From NCBI RefSeq assembly GCF_022440845.1, contig NZ_JAKNTO010000001.1:3100001-3164000 (forward strand): a stretch of DNA of 64,000 nt, given 5' to 3'. The notes beneath the pieces are model-generated. The model saw only the letters and a program-made list of their open reading frames with translations. It made no database searches and was not told where the DNA came from. How positions within the stretch are numbered: the stretch's first letter is position 1; every line of letters begins with the position of its first letter. Source of the stretch: Ruminococcus sp. OA3 (GTDB lineage: Bacteria > Bacillota > Clostridia > Lachnospirales > Lachnospiraceae). The translations under genes were made by a program, and so were the position numbers. Below, piece after piece: positions 8,208 through 16,315 of the stretch.

Positions 8208-8242
8208 TTGATTTCACCTCCTCATAATGAAATGCATTTATG

Positions 8243-9589
8243 TTAAAAAGGAAGTTTAAAGCCTCCTCTTTTACCACTTTTTCCGCCCATCATACCGGGC
8301 ATCTGTTTCATCATTTTACGTGCCTGTTCAAACTGTTTGACCAGACGGTTTACCTCGCTGATGTCCACTCCGGCTCCTCTGGCTATCCTCTGTTTTCTGG
8401 ATACATTCAGGATATCCGGATTCGAGCGTTCCTTCGGCGTCATAGAAAGAATCATCGCCTCTTTTCTGGCCATATCTTTCTCGTCAACCATTCCCTCCAG
8501 ATCTTTCATCTTGCCGCCGATACCCGGCATCATGGAGAGTACACTGGAAAGTCCGCCCATGTTTTTCATCTGATTCATACTTTCGAGATAATCATCAAAT
8601 CCAAACTGTGCTTTTTTCAGCTTCTGTTCCATTTCCCTGGCTTTTTCTTCGTCGATGCTCTCCTGTGCCTTCTCGATAAGGCTCATCACATCTCCCATCC
8701 CAAGGATTCTGGAAGCCATACGGTCCGGATAAAACTGTTCCAGATCCGAAAGCTTTTCTCCCATACCGACATACAGAATCGGCTTTCCGCAGACTGCTTT
8801 TATTGAAAGCGCCGCTCCGCCTCTTGTATCGCCGTCCATCTTCGTCAGGATGACTCCGTCAATACCGATTTTATCATGGAACATCTGCGCTACATTGACC
8901 GCATCCTGTCCTGTCATGGCGTCAACTACCAGCACCGTGGCGTCTATCTCCACTGCGCCTTTAATCTCTGCCAGTTCTGCCATCATATCCTCGTCTATGT
9001 GAAGCCTTCCCGCCGTATCCAGCAGCACAACGTTATGTCCGTTGTTTTTCGCATGCTCCATCGCAGCTTTTGCGATATTGACCGGCTTTTGCTTATCCCC
9101 CATCGAGAATACTTCCACGCCCTGCTTTTCGCCGTTCATTTCCAGCTGTTTGATGGCAGCCGGGCGGTATACATCACATGCCACCAGCAGCGGACGTTTT
9201 CCTTTTGACTTCAGCTTTCCGGCAAGCTTTGCCACTGTCGTCGTCTTACCGGCTCCCTGAAGACCGGCCATCATGAATACTGTAACCGCATTTCCCTGCT
9301 TCATGGGAAGCTCCGTGGTCTCACTGCCCATCAGTGCGATCAACTCTTCATTTACAATTTTTATCACCATCTGTCCCGGATTCAGACCGTTCATGACATC
9401 CTGTCCGACTGCCCGTTCCTGTACAGACTTAATAAACTGTTTGACTACTTTAAAACTGACATCCGCTTCGAGCAGTGCCATCTTGACTTCTTTCAGGGCA
9501 GTCTTAACATCTTCTTCTGTAAGTTTTCCCTTACTTCTCAGCTTTTTAAATACATTCTGCAGTTTTTCAGATAAACTCTCAAATGCCAT
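8243..9589 (-). CDS. ffh: signal recognition particle GTPase Ffh
   Basis: Binds signal sequences and SRP RNA and delivers ribosomes to FtsY. 448 residues. The order is an N domain, then a G domain with GLQGAGKTTT (about residues 108-117), DTAGRLHID and TKMDGDTRGGAALS. A Met-rich M domain follows from about residue 300 (SMNQMKNMGGLSSVLSMMPG, ending MMKQMPGMMGG). Co-directional with ylxM (3-nt gap) and rpsP. Its partner ftsY is at 15365-16303. Confidence 0.97.
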   Translation of the reverse strand: MAFESLSEKLQNVFKKLRSKGKLTEEDVKTALKEVKMALLEADVSFKVVKQFIKSVQERAVGQDVMNGLNPGQMVIKIVNEELIALMGSETTELPMKQGNAVTVFMMAGLQGAGKTTTVAKLAGKLKSKGKRPLLVACDVYRPAAIKQLEMNGEKQGVEVFSMGDKQKPVNIAKAAMEHAKNNGHNVVLLDTAGRLHIDEDMMAELAEIKGAVEIDATVLVVDAMTGQDAVNVAQMFHDKIGIDGVILTKMDGDTRGGAALSIKAVCGKPILYVGMGEKLSDLEQFYPDRMASRILGMGDVMSLIEKAQESIDEEKAREMEQKLKKAQFGFDDYLESMNQMKNMGGLSSVLSMMPGIGGKMKDLEGMVDEKDMARKEAMILSMTPKERSNPDILNVSRKQRIARGAGVDISEVNRLVKQFEQARKMMKQMPGMMGGKSGKRGGFKLPF

Positions 9590-9592
9590 GAA

Positions 9593-9937
9593 TTATAATT
9601 CCTCCAGAATACCTACCGATATCTCTTCAATCTGCTTCATCAGAGACTCTTTCGTCTCACCCTCACAGTTTTTGGTCAACGCGTGAATACGATTCACTTT
9701 ATCTCTGATACTCAAAAACTTCTGTACCAGATGGAGCTTTTCCTCATACTCTGCGAGAATCCTGCTGCAGCGTTTGATCATATCATGCACCCCCTGACGG
9801 CTGATGCCCAGGTCCTGTGCGACTTCACTGAGTGAATAGTCATTTAATGCGACTGCTTCATAGATCTGTCTCTGGTGATCCGTCAGCAATTCACCATAAA
9901 AGTCATATAATAATGCCTGTTCTACTATCTTTTCCAT
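9593..9937 (-). CDS. ylxM: YlxM/UPF0122 helix-turn-helix protein
   Basis: 114 residues with a sigma-factor region-4-like helix-turn-helix: LTDHQRQIYEAVALNDYSLSE followed by VAQDLGISRQGVHDMIKR. The family is nearly always encoded directly before ffh and is thought to modulate SRP function or expression. The stop is 3 nt from the ffh ATG, so the two are probably translated together. Promoter at 9954-9982. Confidence 0.93.
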   Translation of the reverse strand: MEKIVEQALLYDFYGELLTDHQRQIYEAVALNDYSLSEVAQDLGISRQGVHDMIKRCSRILAEYEEKLHLVQKFLSIRDKVNRIHALTKNCEGETKESLMKQIEEISVGILEEL

Positions 9938-9953
9938 TCAAATCACCTTTGCA

Positions 9954-9982
9954 ATCATACAATAGAAAAGTGATGCTGTCAA
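9954..9982 (-). promoter_or_regulatory. sigma-A promoter of ylxM-ffh
   Basis: On the minus strand a consensus TTGACA (9977-9982), a 17-bp spacer and TATGAT (9954-9959) lie about 17 nt upstream of the ylxM ATG. The -35 box lies inside the stem of the larE terminator, so the end of one operon and the start of the next share the same bases. Confidence 0.8.
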
Positions 9983-10002
9983 GTACTTTTTCTTGACATC
10001 AC
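9966..10002 (-). terminator. terminator of larB-larC-larE
   Basis: On the minus strand GTGATG...CATCAC and CAAG...CTTG form a two-part stem around an AAAAAGTA loop, followed by TTTTCT. The stem begins at the larE stop codon. Confidence 0.65.
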
Positions 10003-10862
10003 AGCTTTTTTCGTAACAATTCAGACGGCGGGCAAGAAGATGCGCCGTCTGAACTGTTACGATTTTTATCCATACTGCCTGACCTGAAGCCTTCCAGATC
10101 CAGAGTAACATAAGTAAATCCGAGCTTTTTCAGCTCCGTCAGAATCTCCTCCGACCGGTCCACCGCCTCAATAAATGCTCCCCTGTCCAGCTCCACCCTT
10201 GCAATATCTCCGTGCACACGAAGCCTCACATTCTGAAAGCCGAATGTTTTTAAAAATTCTTCACCGCTCTCAATACGTTTCAGAATCTCTGCGGTGATAA
10301 CGGTTCCATACGGAAGCCGTGTTGCCATACACGGAGTCGATGGCCTGTCCGCAACCGCTATCCCCAGTTCTTTTGCCCATGTGCGGATCTCCCTCTTCGA
10401 CAGTCCGCAGACACGCAGCGGGCTCAACACCCCCAGTTCCTCCACGGCCCGGATTCCCGGGCGGTATTGAAAATCATCGTCCCGGTTCGTCCCTTCCAGC
10501 ACAGTCCGGATATTTTTACTGTCAGCAAACTCCAGCAGCCTCGCAAACAATTCTTTTTTGCAGAGATAACAACGGTCGACCGGATTCTTTAATATCGCAG
10601 GATTTGCAAGTTCATCCACCTCTATCACCTGATGCCTGGCCCCCATCTCTCCCGCAACCGCACGGGCAATCTGTATATCACAGGATGGATGCAGCTGTGT
10701 ATCAAAAGTTACGGCATACACTGTGGTATCATGCCTTTTTGCCTCCGCCAGTGCCAGCTTCAGCAGAAGGCTGCTGTCCACGCCTCCCGAAAACGCAATG
10801 CACACATCTTTTCTGGTGATATCAGCCAGCAGTTCACGGACCTTTTTCCTATTCTCTGTCAA
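9999..10862 (-). CDS. larE: LarE, ATP-dependent sacrificial sulfur insertase for the nickel-pincer cofactor
   Basis: Last step before nickel insertion in synthesis of the NPN cofactor: LarE adenylates pyridinium-3,5-biscarboxylic acid mononucleotide and donates sulfur. About 287 residues with the PP-loop IAFSGGVDSSLLLKLAL near the N-terminus, GTNRDDDFQYRPG, and a candidate donor Cys in RPSTPCMATRLPYGT. The family ending TLDLEGFRSGSMDK is complete. The following ~20 residues are encoded by an inserted palindromic element (10012-10061), so the C-terminus is longer than normal. I favour the TTG start (10862) inside the larC end, which puts the P-loop at the usual distance; GTG at 10871 is an alternative. 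Confidence 0.9.
   Translation of the reverse strand: MTENRKKVRELLADITRKDVCIAFSGGVDSSLLLKLALAEAKRHDTTVYAVTFDTQLHPSCDIQIARAVAGEMGARHQVIEVDELANPAILKNPVDRCYLCKKELFARLLEFADSKNIRTVLEGTNRDDDFQYRPGIRAVEELGVLSPLRVCGLSKREIRTWAKELGIAVADRPSTPCMATRLPYGTVITAEILKRIESGEEFLKTFGFQNVRLRVHGDIARVELDRGAFIEAVDRSEEILTELKKLGFTYVTLDLEGFRSGSMDKNRNSSDGASSCPPSELLRKKL
10012..10061. repeat. short palindromic element, relative of the pta-leader element
   Basis: A 19-bp inverted repeat (one G-U mismatch) with a 12-nt loop. Both ends match the outer ends of the 149-bp element at 27241-27389: the TTCAGACGG arm, and a right end reading GAAGATG, then one C or G difference, then CCGTCTGAACTGTT. The internal hairpins of the long copy are missing, so this looks like an internal-deletion derivative. 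It lies inside the 3' end of larE and contributes its last codons. No T-run follows it on the coding strand. Confidence 0.75.
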
Positions 10863-12030
10863 ACAGCTCACCTGCTTCCCGGACCGCTGCCTCATACACC
10901 TCCCGGTAGCCGATCCCTTCCTTTGTTGCCGCGCGTCTGATGTCTTCATATTCAGGATAGGTGTATACATGATTGCTTCGGTAACAGATTTTCATACGGA
11001 TTTCCCCGTATTTTGTCGGTATCCTCTCCATTCTCCGTTCCAGCACATTTCTTCCCGCCCGGTACCTGCGGATGCCGATGCTCGTAGATTCCCTGAAAAT
11101 CATATCCTCCGCTGCCTCCGCCATTTCATCCTGACAGAGAACCTGCAGCAGATATGCCGGTCTGTTTTTCTTCATATAAACCGGAAGATATACCACATCC
11201 TTCACCCCCAGATTCAAAAGCTCTTCCTGCAGAAAGCCAAGCTGTTCTCCGCTGCAGTCATCGACGTTGGTTTCCAGCACCCACACATCCTCCGGTTTTC
11301 TGATTTCCGACACGATCATCGCACGCAGAATGTTCGCATGTGGGAACTCCTTTGTACCCGCACCGATTCCTATGTCTCTGATCACCATCTCTTCCGGAAG
11401 CAGTTCTCTGCTGCGAAGCGCTGCCGCTATCGCCGCACCGGTCGGCGTGATCATCTCACCTTTCGTATCTGTGAGTGATACCGGCAGGCCATACTGAGCG
11501 ATCAGTTCAGCAGTCGCAGGTACCGGAACGGGGATCTCCCCGTGCTGGCACCACGTCGTCCCGCAGCCTTCCCGGAGCGTTCCCACTGCCGTCTGTGTGA
11601 TTCCAAGATCACAGATGCAGATTGCAGCGGCAACGATATCGATAATGGAATCCACGGCACCGACTTCATGAAAATGTACCGTATCCGTAGTGACGCCGTG
11701 AACCTTCGCCTCGGCCTTCGCCAGCACATAAAATATTTTTACCGCCAGTCTCTTTACCTTTTCCTCAAGCTCCGACTCCATGATCATCTGTTCGATGTCC
11801 CCATAGGAACGATGCGGCTGATGTTCCTCCGCCACCGCGACCCGGAATGCACAGCTGTCAATGCCATTCTTTTTAATTCGTCCAACCTCAATCTCATAAT
11901 GTGAAAGCGGCAGTTTGGACAGTTCATTCCTCAGATGAGATTCATCCGCACCCAGGTCCAACAGGGCGCCCACTGTCATATCGCCGCTGATCCCGGACGA
12001 TCCTTCCAGGTATAATATTCTGTCTTCCAT
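10849..12030 (-). CDS. larC: LarC, nickel insertion protein of the nickel-pincer cofactor pathway
   Basis: CTP-dependent nickel insertase that completes the NPN cofactor. 393 residues in one uninterrupted frame, with EGSSGISGDMTVGALLDLGA, TVHFHEVGAVDSIIDIV, CGTTWCQHGEIPVPVPAT and ETNVDDCSGEQLGF. In Lactiplantibacillus plantarum larC is read through a programmed frameshift; no such break is needed here. The ATG at 12030 follows GGGAG by 9 nt and lies 18 nt after larB. The larE start overlaps its 3' end. Confidence 0.93.
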   Translation of the reverse strand: MEDRILYLEGSSGISGDMTVGALLDLGADESHLRNELSKLPLSHYEIEVGRIKKNGIDSCAFRVAVAEEHQPHRSYGDIEQMIMESELEEKVKRLAVKIFYVLAKAEAKVHGVTTDTVHFHEVGAVDSIIDIVAAAICICDLGITQTAVGTLREGCGTTWCQHGEIPVPVPATAELIAQYGLPVSLTDTKGEMITPTGAAIAAALRSRELLPEEMVIRDIGIGAGTKEFPHANILRAMIVSEIRKPEDVWVLETNVDDCSGEQLGFLQEELLNLGVKDVVYLPVYMKKNRPAYLLQVLCQDEMAEAAEDMIFRESTSIGIRRYRAGRNVLERRMERIPTKYGEIRMKICYRSNHVYTYPEYEDIRRAATKEGIGYREVYEAAVREAGELFDRE

Positions 12031-12047
12031 TGTATTAGCTCCCATCT

Positions 12048-12797
12048 CTATGATTTTGATCCCGCCAGGCGGTTCATCTGTGCCGCCAGATAGCCGGCTC
12101 CGAAACCATTGTCTATATTCACGGTTGCGATCCCCTCCGCACAGGAATTAAGCATTGTCAACAGCGGCGCGATCCCCTGAAAGTTTGCGCCGTATCCGAT
12201 CGATGTCGGTACTGCGATCACCGGGCGTTCCACGAGTCCGGCGACCACACCGGGAAGCGCGCCTTCCATACCTGCGACCGCGATCACGCAGTTAGCCTCG
12301 CGAATGTCATCCAGTTTGGAGATCAGACGATGGATTCCCGCCACACCCACATCATAGATCCGGTTTACCCGACACCCGAAATATTCGGCTGTCTGTGCCG
12401 CCTCCTCAGCCACCGGAATATCCGATGTACCTCCGGTACACACCGCTACACATCCGGTCTGCCTGGGACGGTTGAAATACAGTCCCAGGATCCGCGCGGT
12501 CTCATCGTATTCTATCTCTGGAAATTCCCCGCTCAGCGCGAGATACTGATCCCGGCTGGCTCTCGTACCCATCACATTTTCCCGCCGCTCATAAAAGCTG
12601 CGGTAGATTGCCCGCATCTGTTCCACTGACTTTCCGGCACTGTAGATCACTTCCCCGAACCCGCTTCGAAGGCTTCGGTGATGATCGATCTTGGCACAGC
12701 CGATATCTTCATAAGGAAGCTTCTTCAGCTGCTCTTCGGCTTCCGCGATGGAAAGCTCTCCATTTTTAACCTGTTCCAATAATTTATATGTATCCAT
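12048..12797 (-). CDS. larB: LarB, pyridinium-3,5-biscarboxylic acid mononucleotide synthase
   Basis: Carboxylates and hydrolyses nicotinic acid adenine dinucleotide to make the first NPN intermediate. About 249 residues. The C-terminal half is PurE-like: VAVCTGGTSDIPVAEEAA, YDVGVAGIHRLI, VIAVAGMEGALPGVVAGLV and PVIAVPTSIGYGANF. The start at 12797 is chosen because AGAGGG lies 8 nt upstream. First gene of larB-larC-larE. No larA is present in the window, so the enzyme that uses the cofactor must be encoded elsewhere. Confidence 0.93.
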   Translation of the reverse strand: MDTYKLLEQVKNGELSIAEAEEQLKKLPYEDIGCAKIDHHRSLRSGFGEVIYSAGKSVEQMRAIYRSFYERRENVMGTRASRDQYLALSGEFPEIEYDETARILGLYFNRPRQTGCVAVCTGGTSDIPVAEEAAQTAEYFGCRVNRIYDVGVAGIHRLISKLDDIREANCVIAVAGMEGALPGVVAGLVERPVIAVPTSIGYGANFQGIAPLLTMLNSCAEGIATVNIDNGFGAGYLAAQMNRLAGSKS

Positions 12798-12826
12798 ATG
12801 TTCAACCCTCTTTTTCATCTTTCGAT

Positions 12827-12856
12827 ATTATAGCATCTATGATACAATTATGTAAA
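12827..12856 (-). promoter_or_regulatory. promoter of larB-larC-larE
   Basis: On the minus strand TTTACA (12851-12856), an 18-bp spacer and TATAAT (12827-12832) lie about 30 nt upstream of the larB ATG. Confidence 0.7.
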
Positions 12857-12860
12857 GATA

Positions 12861-12887
12861 CCAGGGTCAAAACGTCTTTAGCCCTGG
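12861..12887. promoter_or_regulatory. inverted repeat in the larB / DUF362 divergent region
   Basis: CCAGGG and CCCTGG arms are separated by 15 nt. The repeat lies just upstream of the larB -35 box and in the probable leader of the divergent gene at 12923. It could be an operator or a leader hairpin. Confidence 0.35.
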
Positions 12888-12922
12888 CATCATGCAAATT
12901 CAATTACATACGGAGGTATCAA

Positions 12923-14032
12923 ATGGAAGCTTCAAAAGTCTACTATACCAATCTTCGCACAACCATGAAATCCAATCGCCAGCAAAAGCTCGCAAAGCTG
13001 ATCAAAGCGGCCGGCATCGATAATATTCACTTTGACAGACGTTATACCGCTATCAAGATGCATTTCGGTGAGCCTGGAAATCTGGCCTATCTTCGTCCCA
13101 ATTATGCCAAAACCGTCGTTGACGTTGTCCGCGAACTGGGCGGCCGTCCCTTCCTGACAGACTGCAACACACTCTATATCGGCGGACGAAAAAACGCACT
13201 CGATCATCTGAACAGTGCGTATGAGAACGGATTTTCTCCATTTTCAACAGGCTGCCATGTCATCATCGGCGACGGTCTGAAGGGAACAGACGAGGCACTC
13301 GTCCCTGTTGCAGGCGGCGAACACATCAGGGAAGCCAAAATCGGACAGGCTATCATGGATGCGGATATTTTTATCTCCCTGAATCATTTTAAAGGTCATG
13401 AATTCACCGGATTTGGCGGAGCCTTAAAGAACATTGGCATGGGCTGCGGTTCCCGCGCCGGAAAGATGGAGATGCACAATGCCGGAAAACCGTTTGTGAA
13501 AGAACGCAAATGTGTGGGCTGCACTCTCTGCACCAAAAACTGTGCACATGAGGCGATTACGATCACGGATAAAAAAGCGTCCATCGATCACAACAAATGT
13601 GTCGGCTGCGGCCGCTGTATCGGAGCCTGTCCGCAGGATGCAATCCGTGAGGCCTCGGATGAATCCAATGACATCCTGAACAAGAAGATCGCAGAGTATT
13701 CAAAGGCAGTCCTCGACGGACGGCCGAATTTCCATATCAGCCTCGTGATCGATGTCGCACCTTTCTGCGACTGTCATCCGGACAACGACCTGTCTGTCAT
13801 CCCGGATGTCGGAATGTTCGCCTCCTTTGACCCGGTAGCGCTCGATGTCGCATGTGCCGATGCCGTCAACGCTCAGCCCGTCACACCGGGAAGCCTGCTC
13901 GACGAATCCGACCACGAAGGCCACGATCACTTCAGCGCCATCAGCCCGGAGACCAACTGGATGGTCTGCATCGACCATGCGGTGAAGCTGGGTCTTGGAA
14001 GTAAGGAATATGAGTTGATTGAAGTGAAATAA
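12923..14032 (+). CDS. DUF362 protein with two 4Fe-4S ferredoxin motifs
   Basis: 369 residues. The N-terminal two thirds is DUF362-like (KMHFGEPGNLAYLRP, FLTDCNTLYIGGR, LNHFKGHEFTGFGGALKNIG). A 2[4Fe-4S] ferredoxin insert follows near residues 190-245 (CVGCTLCTKNCAHEAI and CVGCGRCIGACPQDAI), and the DUF362 fold then resumes. Probably a cytoplasmic iron-sulfur protein; the reaction is unknown. The ATG at 12923 has CGGAGGTATCAA upstream. It is transcribed away from larBCE, and whether the two are functionally linked is unknown. A strong hairpin follows the stop. Confidence 0.88.
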   Translation: MEASKVYYTNLRTTMKSNRQQKLAKLIKAAGIDNIHFDRRYTAIKMHFGEPGNLAYLRPNYAKTVVDVVRELGGRPFLTDCNTLYIGGRKNALDHLNSAYENGFSPFSTGCHVIIGDGLKGTDEALVPVAGGEHIREAKIGQAIMDADIFISLNHFKGHEFTGFGGALKNIGMGCGSRAGKMEMHNAGKPFVKERKCVGCTLCTKNCAHEAITITDKKASIDHNKCVGCGRCIGACPQDAIREASDESNDILNKKIAEYSKAVLDGRPNFHISLVIDVAPFCDCHPDNDLSVIPDVGMFASFDPVALDVACADAVNAQPVTPGSLLDESDHEGHDHFSAISPETNWMVCIDHAVKLGLGSKEYELIEVK

Positions 14033-14039
14033 TCCACAA

Positions 14040-14084
14040 AGAGGAAGACGCTGATTCAGCAGATGTGAATCAGTGTCTTCCTCT
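14040..14084. terminator. bidirectional terminator between the DUF362 gene and ilvA
   Basis: A 19-bp stem with one G-U pair and a 7-nt loop starts 8 nt after the DUF362 stop. On the plus strand TCTGTTTCTGTTG follows. It can serve both converging genes. Confidence 0.8.
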
Positions 14085-14108
14085 TCTGTTTCTGTTGTTA
14101 GTCATTAC

Positions 14109-15320
14109 TTACAGATTCGGACGGATCAGCTTCGGGCGGTATCCGTGCTCCTCAAGCGCCCGGACAATCTGTCCTTTGTGCTGGGTTCCGAATGCTTCCA
14201 GCGTGATCTTCAGCTCAACAGCCGCGTTCCGGTTCGTACTGAAAAACTGATTATGATCAAGACGGATAACATTTCCCTGCTCCTCAGCGATCACCTGCGA
14301 TACCCTGACGAGTTCACCCGGTTTATCCGGAAGCAGTACGGAGATCGTAAAGATACGGTCTCTCTGGATCAGACCATTCTGCACAACGGATGACATGGTG
14401 ATCACATCCATATTGCCGCCGCTTAAGATGGAGACGATTTTTTTGTTTTTCATATTCAGATGCTTCAGCGCCGCAACAGTCAGCAGACCTGAATTCTCCA
14501 CGATCATCTTATGGTTTTCCACCATATCCAGGAAGGACACGATCAGTTCCTCGTCCTCCACCGTGATGATATCGTCCAGGTTCTTCTGGATATACGGGAA
14601 AATAACTTCCCCCGGCGTCTTTACTGCCGTACCGTCGGCGATCGTATCGATGTGCGGAAGTGTTGTGACTTCCCCTTTTTCCAGGGATGCCTGCATACAG
14701 TTTGCACCTGCCGGTTCTACTCCGATCACCCTGATATTCGGATTCAGAAGTTTCGCAAGTGTGGAGACCCCCGTCGCAAGGCCTCCTCCTCCGATCGGAA
14801 CCAGGATGTAGTCCACCAGAGGCAGCTCTTTCACGATCTCCATTGCAATTGTTCCCTGACCGGTAGCCACCGCAGGATCATCGAACGGGTGAATGAAGGT
14901 ATAGCCGTGTTCCTCCGCCAGTTTATATGCATGTTCGCATGCCTCATCATAGACATCGCCTTCCAGCACGACTTCAGCTCCATAGCTCTTCGTGCGCTCT
15001 ACCTTGATAAGAGGAGTCGTCGTCGGCATCACGATCACTGCCTTTACACCAAATTTCTTCGCCGCGTACGCCACTCCCTGCGCATGGTTGCCGGCAGACG
15101 CCGTAATCAGCCCCTTGGAACGCTCCTCATCGCTAAGCGTGCTGATCTTATAGTAAGCCCCTCTGATCTTGTATGCCCCGGTGACCTGCATATTTTCCGG
15201 TTTTAAATAAACCCTGTTACCGGTATTGGCACTGAAATACTCACTGTAGACCAGTTTCGTCTCCTGTGTCACTTGTTTTACGACTTCTGATGCTTCCTCA
15301 AATTTTTCTAACGTTAACAT
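14109..15320 (-). CDS. ilvA: threonine ammonia-lyase (threonine dehydratase) with ACT domain
   Basis: PLP enzyme converting threonine to 2-oxobutyrate and ammonia. 403 residues. The PLP lysine lies in MQVTGAYKIRGAYYKI, followed by TASAGNHAQGVAYAA and the phosphate-binding PIGGGGLATG. A single ACT domain starts at about residue 325 (ISVLLPDKPGELVRV), which suggests allosteric control by an amino acid. This is the roughly 400-residue form rather than the 510-residue E. coli IlvA, so a catabolic as well as a biosynthetic role is possible. The start at 15320 follows GGAGGAGACT. It lies 44 nt after ftsY; no T-box is seen. Confidence 0.9.
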   Translation of the reverse strand: MLTLEKFEEASEVVKQVTQETKLVYSEYFSANTGNRVYLKPENMQVTGAYKIRGAYYKISTLSDEERSKGLITASAGNHAQGVAYAAKKFGVKAVIVMPTTTPLIKVERTKSYGAEVVLEGDVYDEACEHAYKLAEEHGYTFIHPFDDPAVATGQGTIAMEIVKELPLVDYILVPIGGGGLATGVSTLAKLLNPNIRVIGVEPAGANCMQASLEKGEVTTLPHIDTIADGTAVKTPGEVIFPYIQKNLDDIITVEDEELIVSFLDMVENHKMIVENSGLLTVAALKHLNMKNKKIVSILSGGNMDVITMSSVVQNGLIQRDRIFTISVLLPDKPGELVRVSQVIAEEQGNVIRLDHNQFFSTNRNAAVELKITLEAFGTQHKGQIVRALEEHGYRPKLIRPNL

Positions 15321-15364
15321 AGTCTCCTCCATCTGCACATACCCCGGCACATGCTGTATATCCG

Positions 15365-16303
15365 CTAATTATCATCATTTTTGTGAAACAGTGCATTGAC
15401 AAATTCTGAAGAATCAAACTTCTGAAGATCATCAATCGTTTCGCCCACACCGATATATTTCACCGGAATATCAAGTTCTGACTGAATCGCAACAGCGATC
15501 CCGCCTTTGGCGGTCCCGTCCAGCTTCGTCAGAATAATTCCTGTGACATTTGCCACCTCCGCAAACTGCTTCGCCTGCGCAAGCGCGTTCTGACCCGTTG
15601 TACCATCCAGCACAACCAGGGTCTCCAGAAAGGCCTCCGGGTATTCACGCTCCAGAATCCGGTATATTTTTTTCAATTCTTCCATCAGATTCTTTTTATT
15701 GTGCAGGCGGCCTGCCGTATCACACAGCAGAATATCCGCATCTCTCGCCTTTGCTGCCTGTACGGCATCGAACACAACGGCAGCCGGGTCCGCACCCTGC
15801 TGTCCACCGATGATCTCAACACCCGCGCGGTGCGCCCATTCCGTCAGCTGCTCTCCCGCTGCAGCCCGGAAGGTATCCGCCGCAGCCAGAACAACTTTTT
15901 TATTCTGATCCTTTAATTTTCCGGCCAGTTTTCCGACGGAGGTCGTTTTGCCAACACCGTTTACTCCGATGACCAGCACCACCGACTTTCTGCTTTCAAA
16001 TTCATATGCCGTCTCGCCTACATCCATCTGCTGTTTGATACTGTCGATCAGCAGTTGCTTACATTCCGATGGTTCCTTGATCTTTTTTTCCTTAACCTGC
16101 TGTTTCAGGTTTTCAATGATCGCATTTGTGGTATTGATACCAATGTCTCCCAGCACGAGAATTTCTTCGATCTCTTCATAAAAATCCTCATCAATACTGG
16201 AAAAGCCACTGAAAATAGAATCAATCCCGGATACAATATTGTCTCTGGTTTTGGATAATCCACTCACCAGACGTTTGAAAAATCCTTGTTTTTCTCCTGC
16301 CAT
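15365..16303 (-). CDS. ftsY: SRP receptor GTPase FtsY
   Basis: Docks Ffh-ribosome complexes at the membrane. 312 residues, an NG-domain-only form without the long acidic A domain. Motifs: VIGVNGVGKTTSVGKLAG (about residues 110-127), AAADTFRAAAGEQL, DTAGRLHNKKNLMEEL, TKLDGTAKGGIA and YIGVGETIDDLQ. It lies 12 nt after smc, the usual rnc-smc-ftsY order. Confidence 0.96.
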   Translation of the reverse strand: MAGEKQGFFKRLVSGLSKTRDNIVSGIDSIFSGFSSIDEDFYEEIEEILVLGDIGINTTNAIIENLKQQVKEKKIKEPSECKQLLIDSIKQQMDVGETAYEFESRKSVVLVIGVNGVGKTTSVGKLAGKLKDQNKKVVLAAADTFRAAAGEQLTEWAHRAGVEIIGGQQGADPAAVVFDAVQAAKARDADILLCDTAGRLHNKKNLMEELKKIYRILEREYPEAFLETLVVLDGTTGQNALAQAKQFAEVANVTGIILTKLDGTAKGGIAVAIQSELDIPVKYIGVGETIDDLQKFDSSEFVNALFHKNDDN

Positions 16304-16315
16304 GTCTAAAGCCCC

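Noticed and set aside
9938-10000. SRP RNA gene near ffh
   Set aside because: The short gap upstream of ylxM holds only a promoter and a terminator; no GGAA-tetraloop SRP RNA was found.
10849-12030. Programmed frameshift in larC
   Set aside because: The gene reads through as one frame from start to stop with all family blocks.
15321-15364. T-box or other leader control of ilvA
   Set aside because: Only 44 nt separate ftsY from ilvA, and no specifier or antiterminator structure is possible there.
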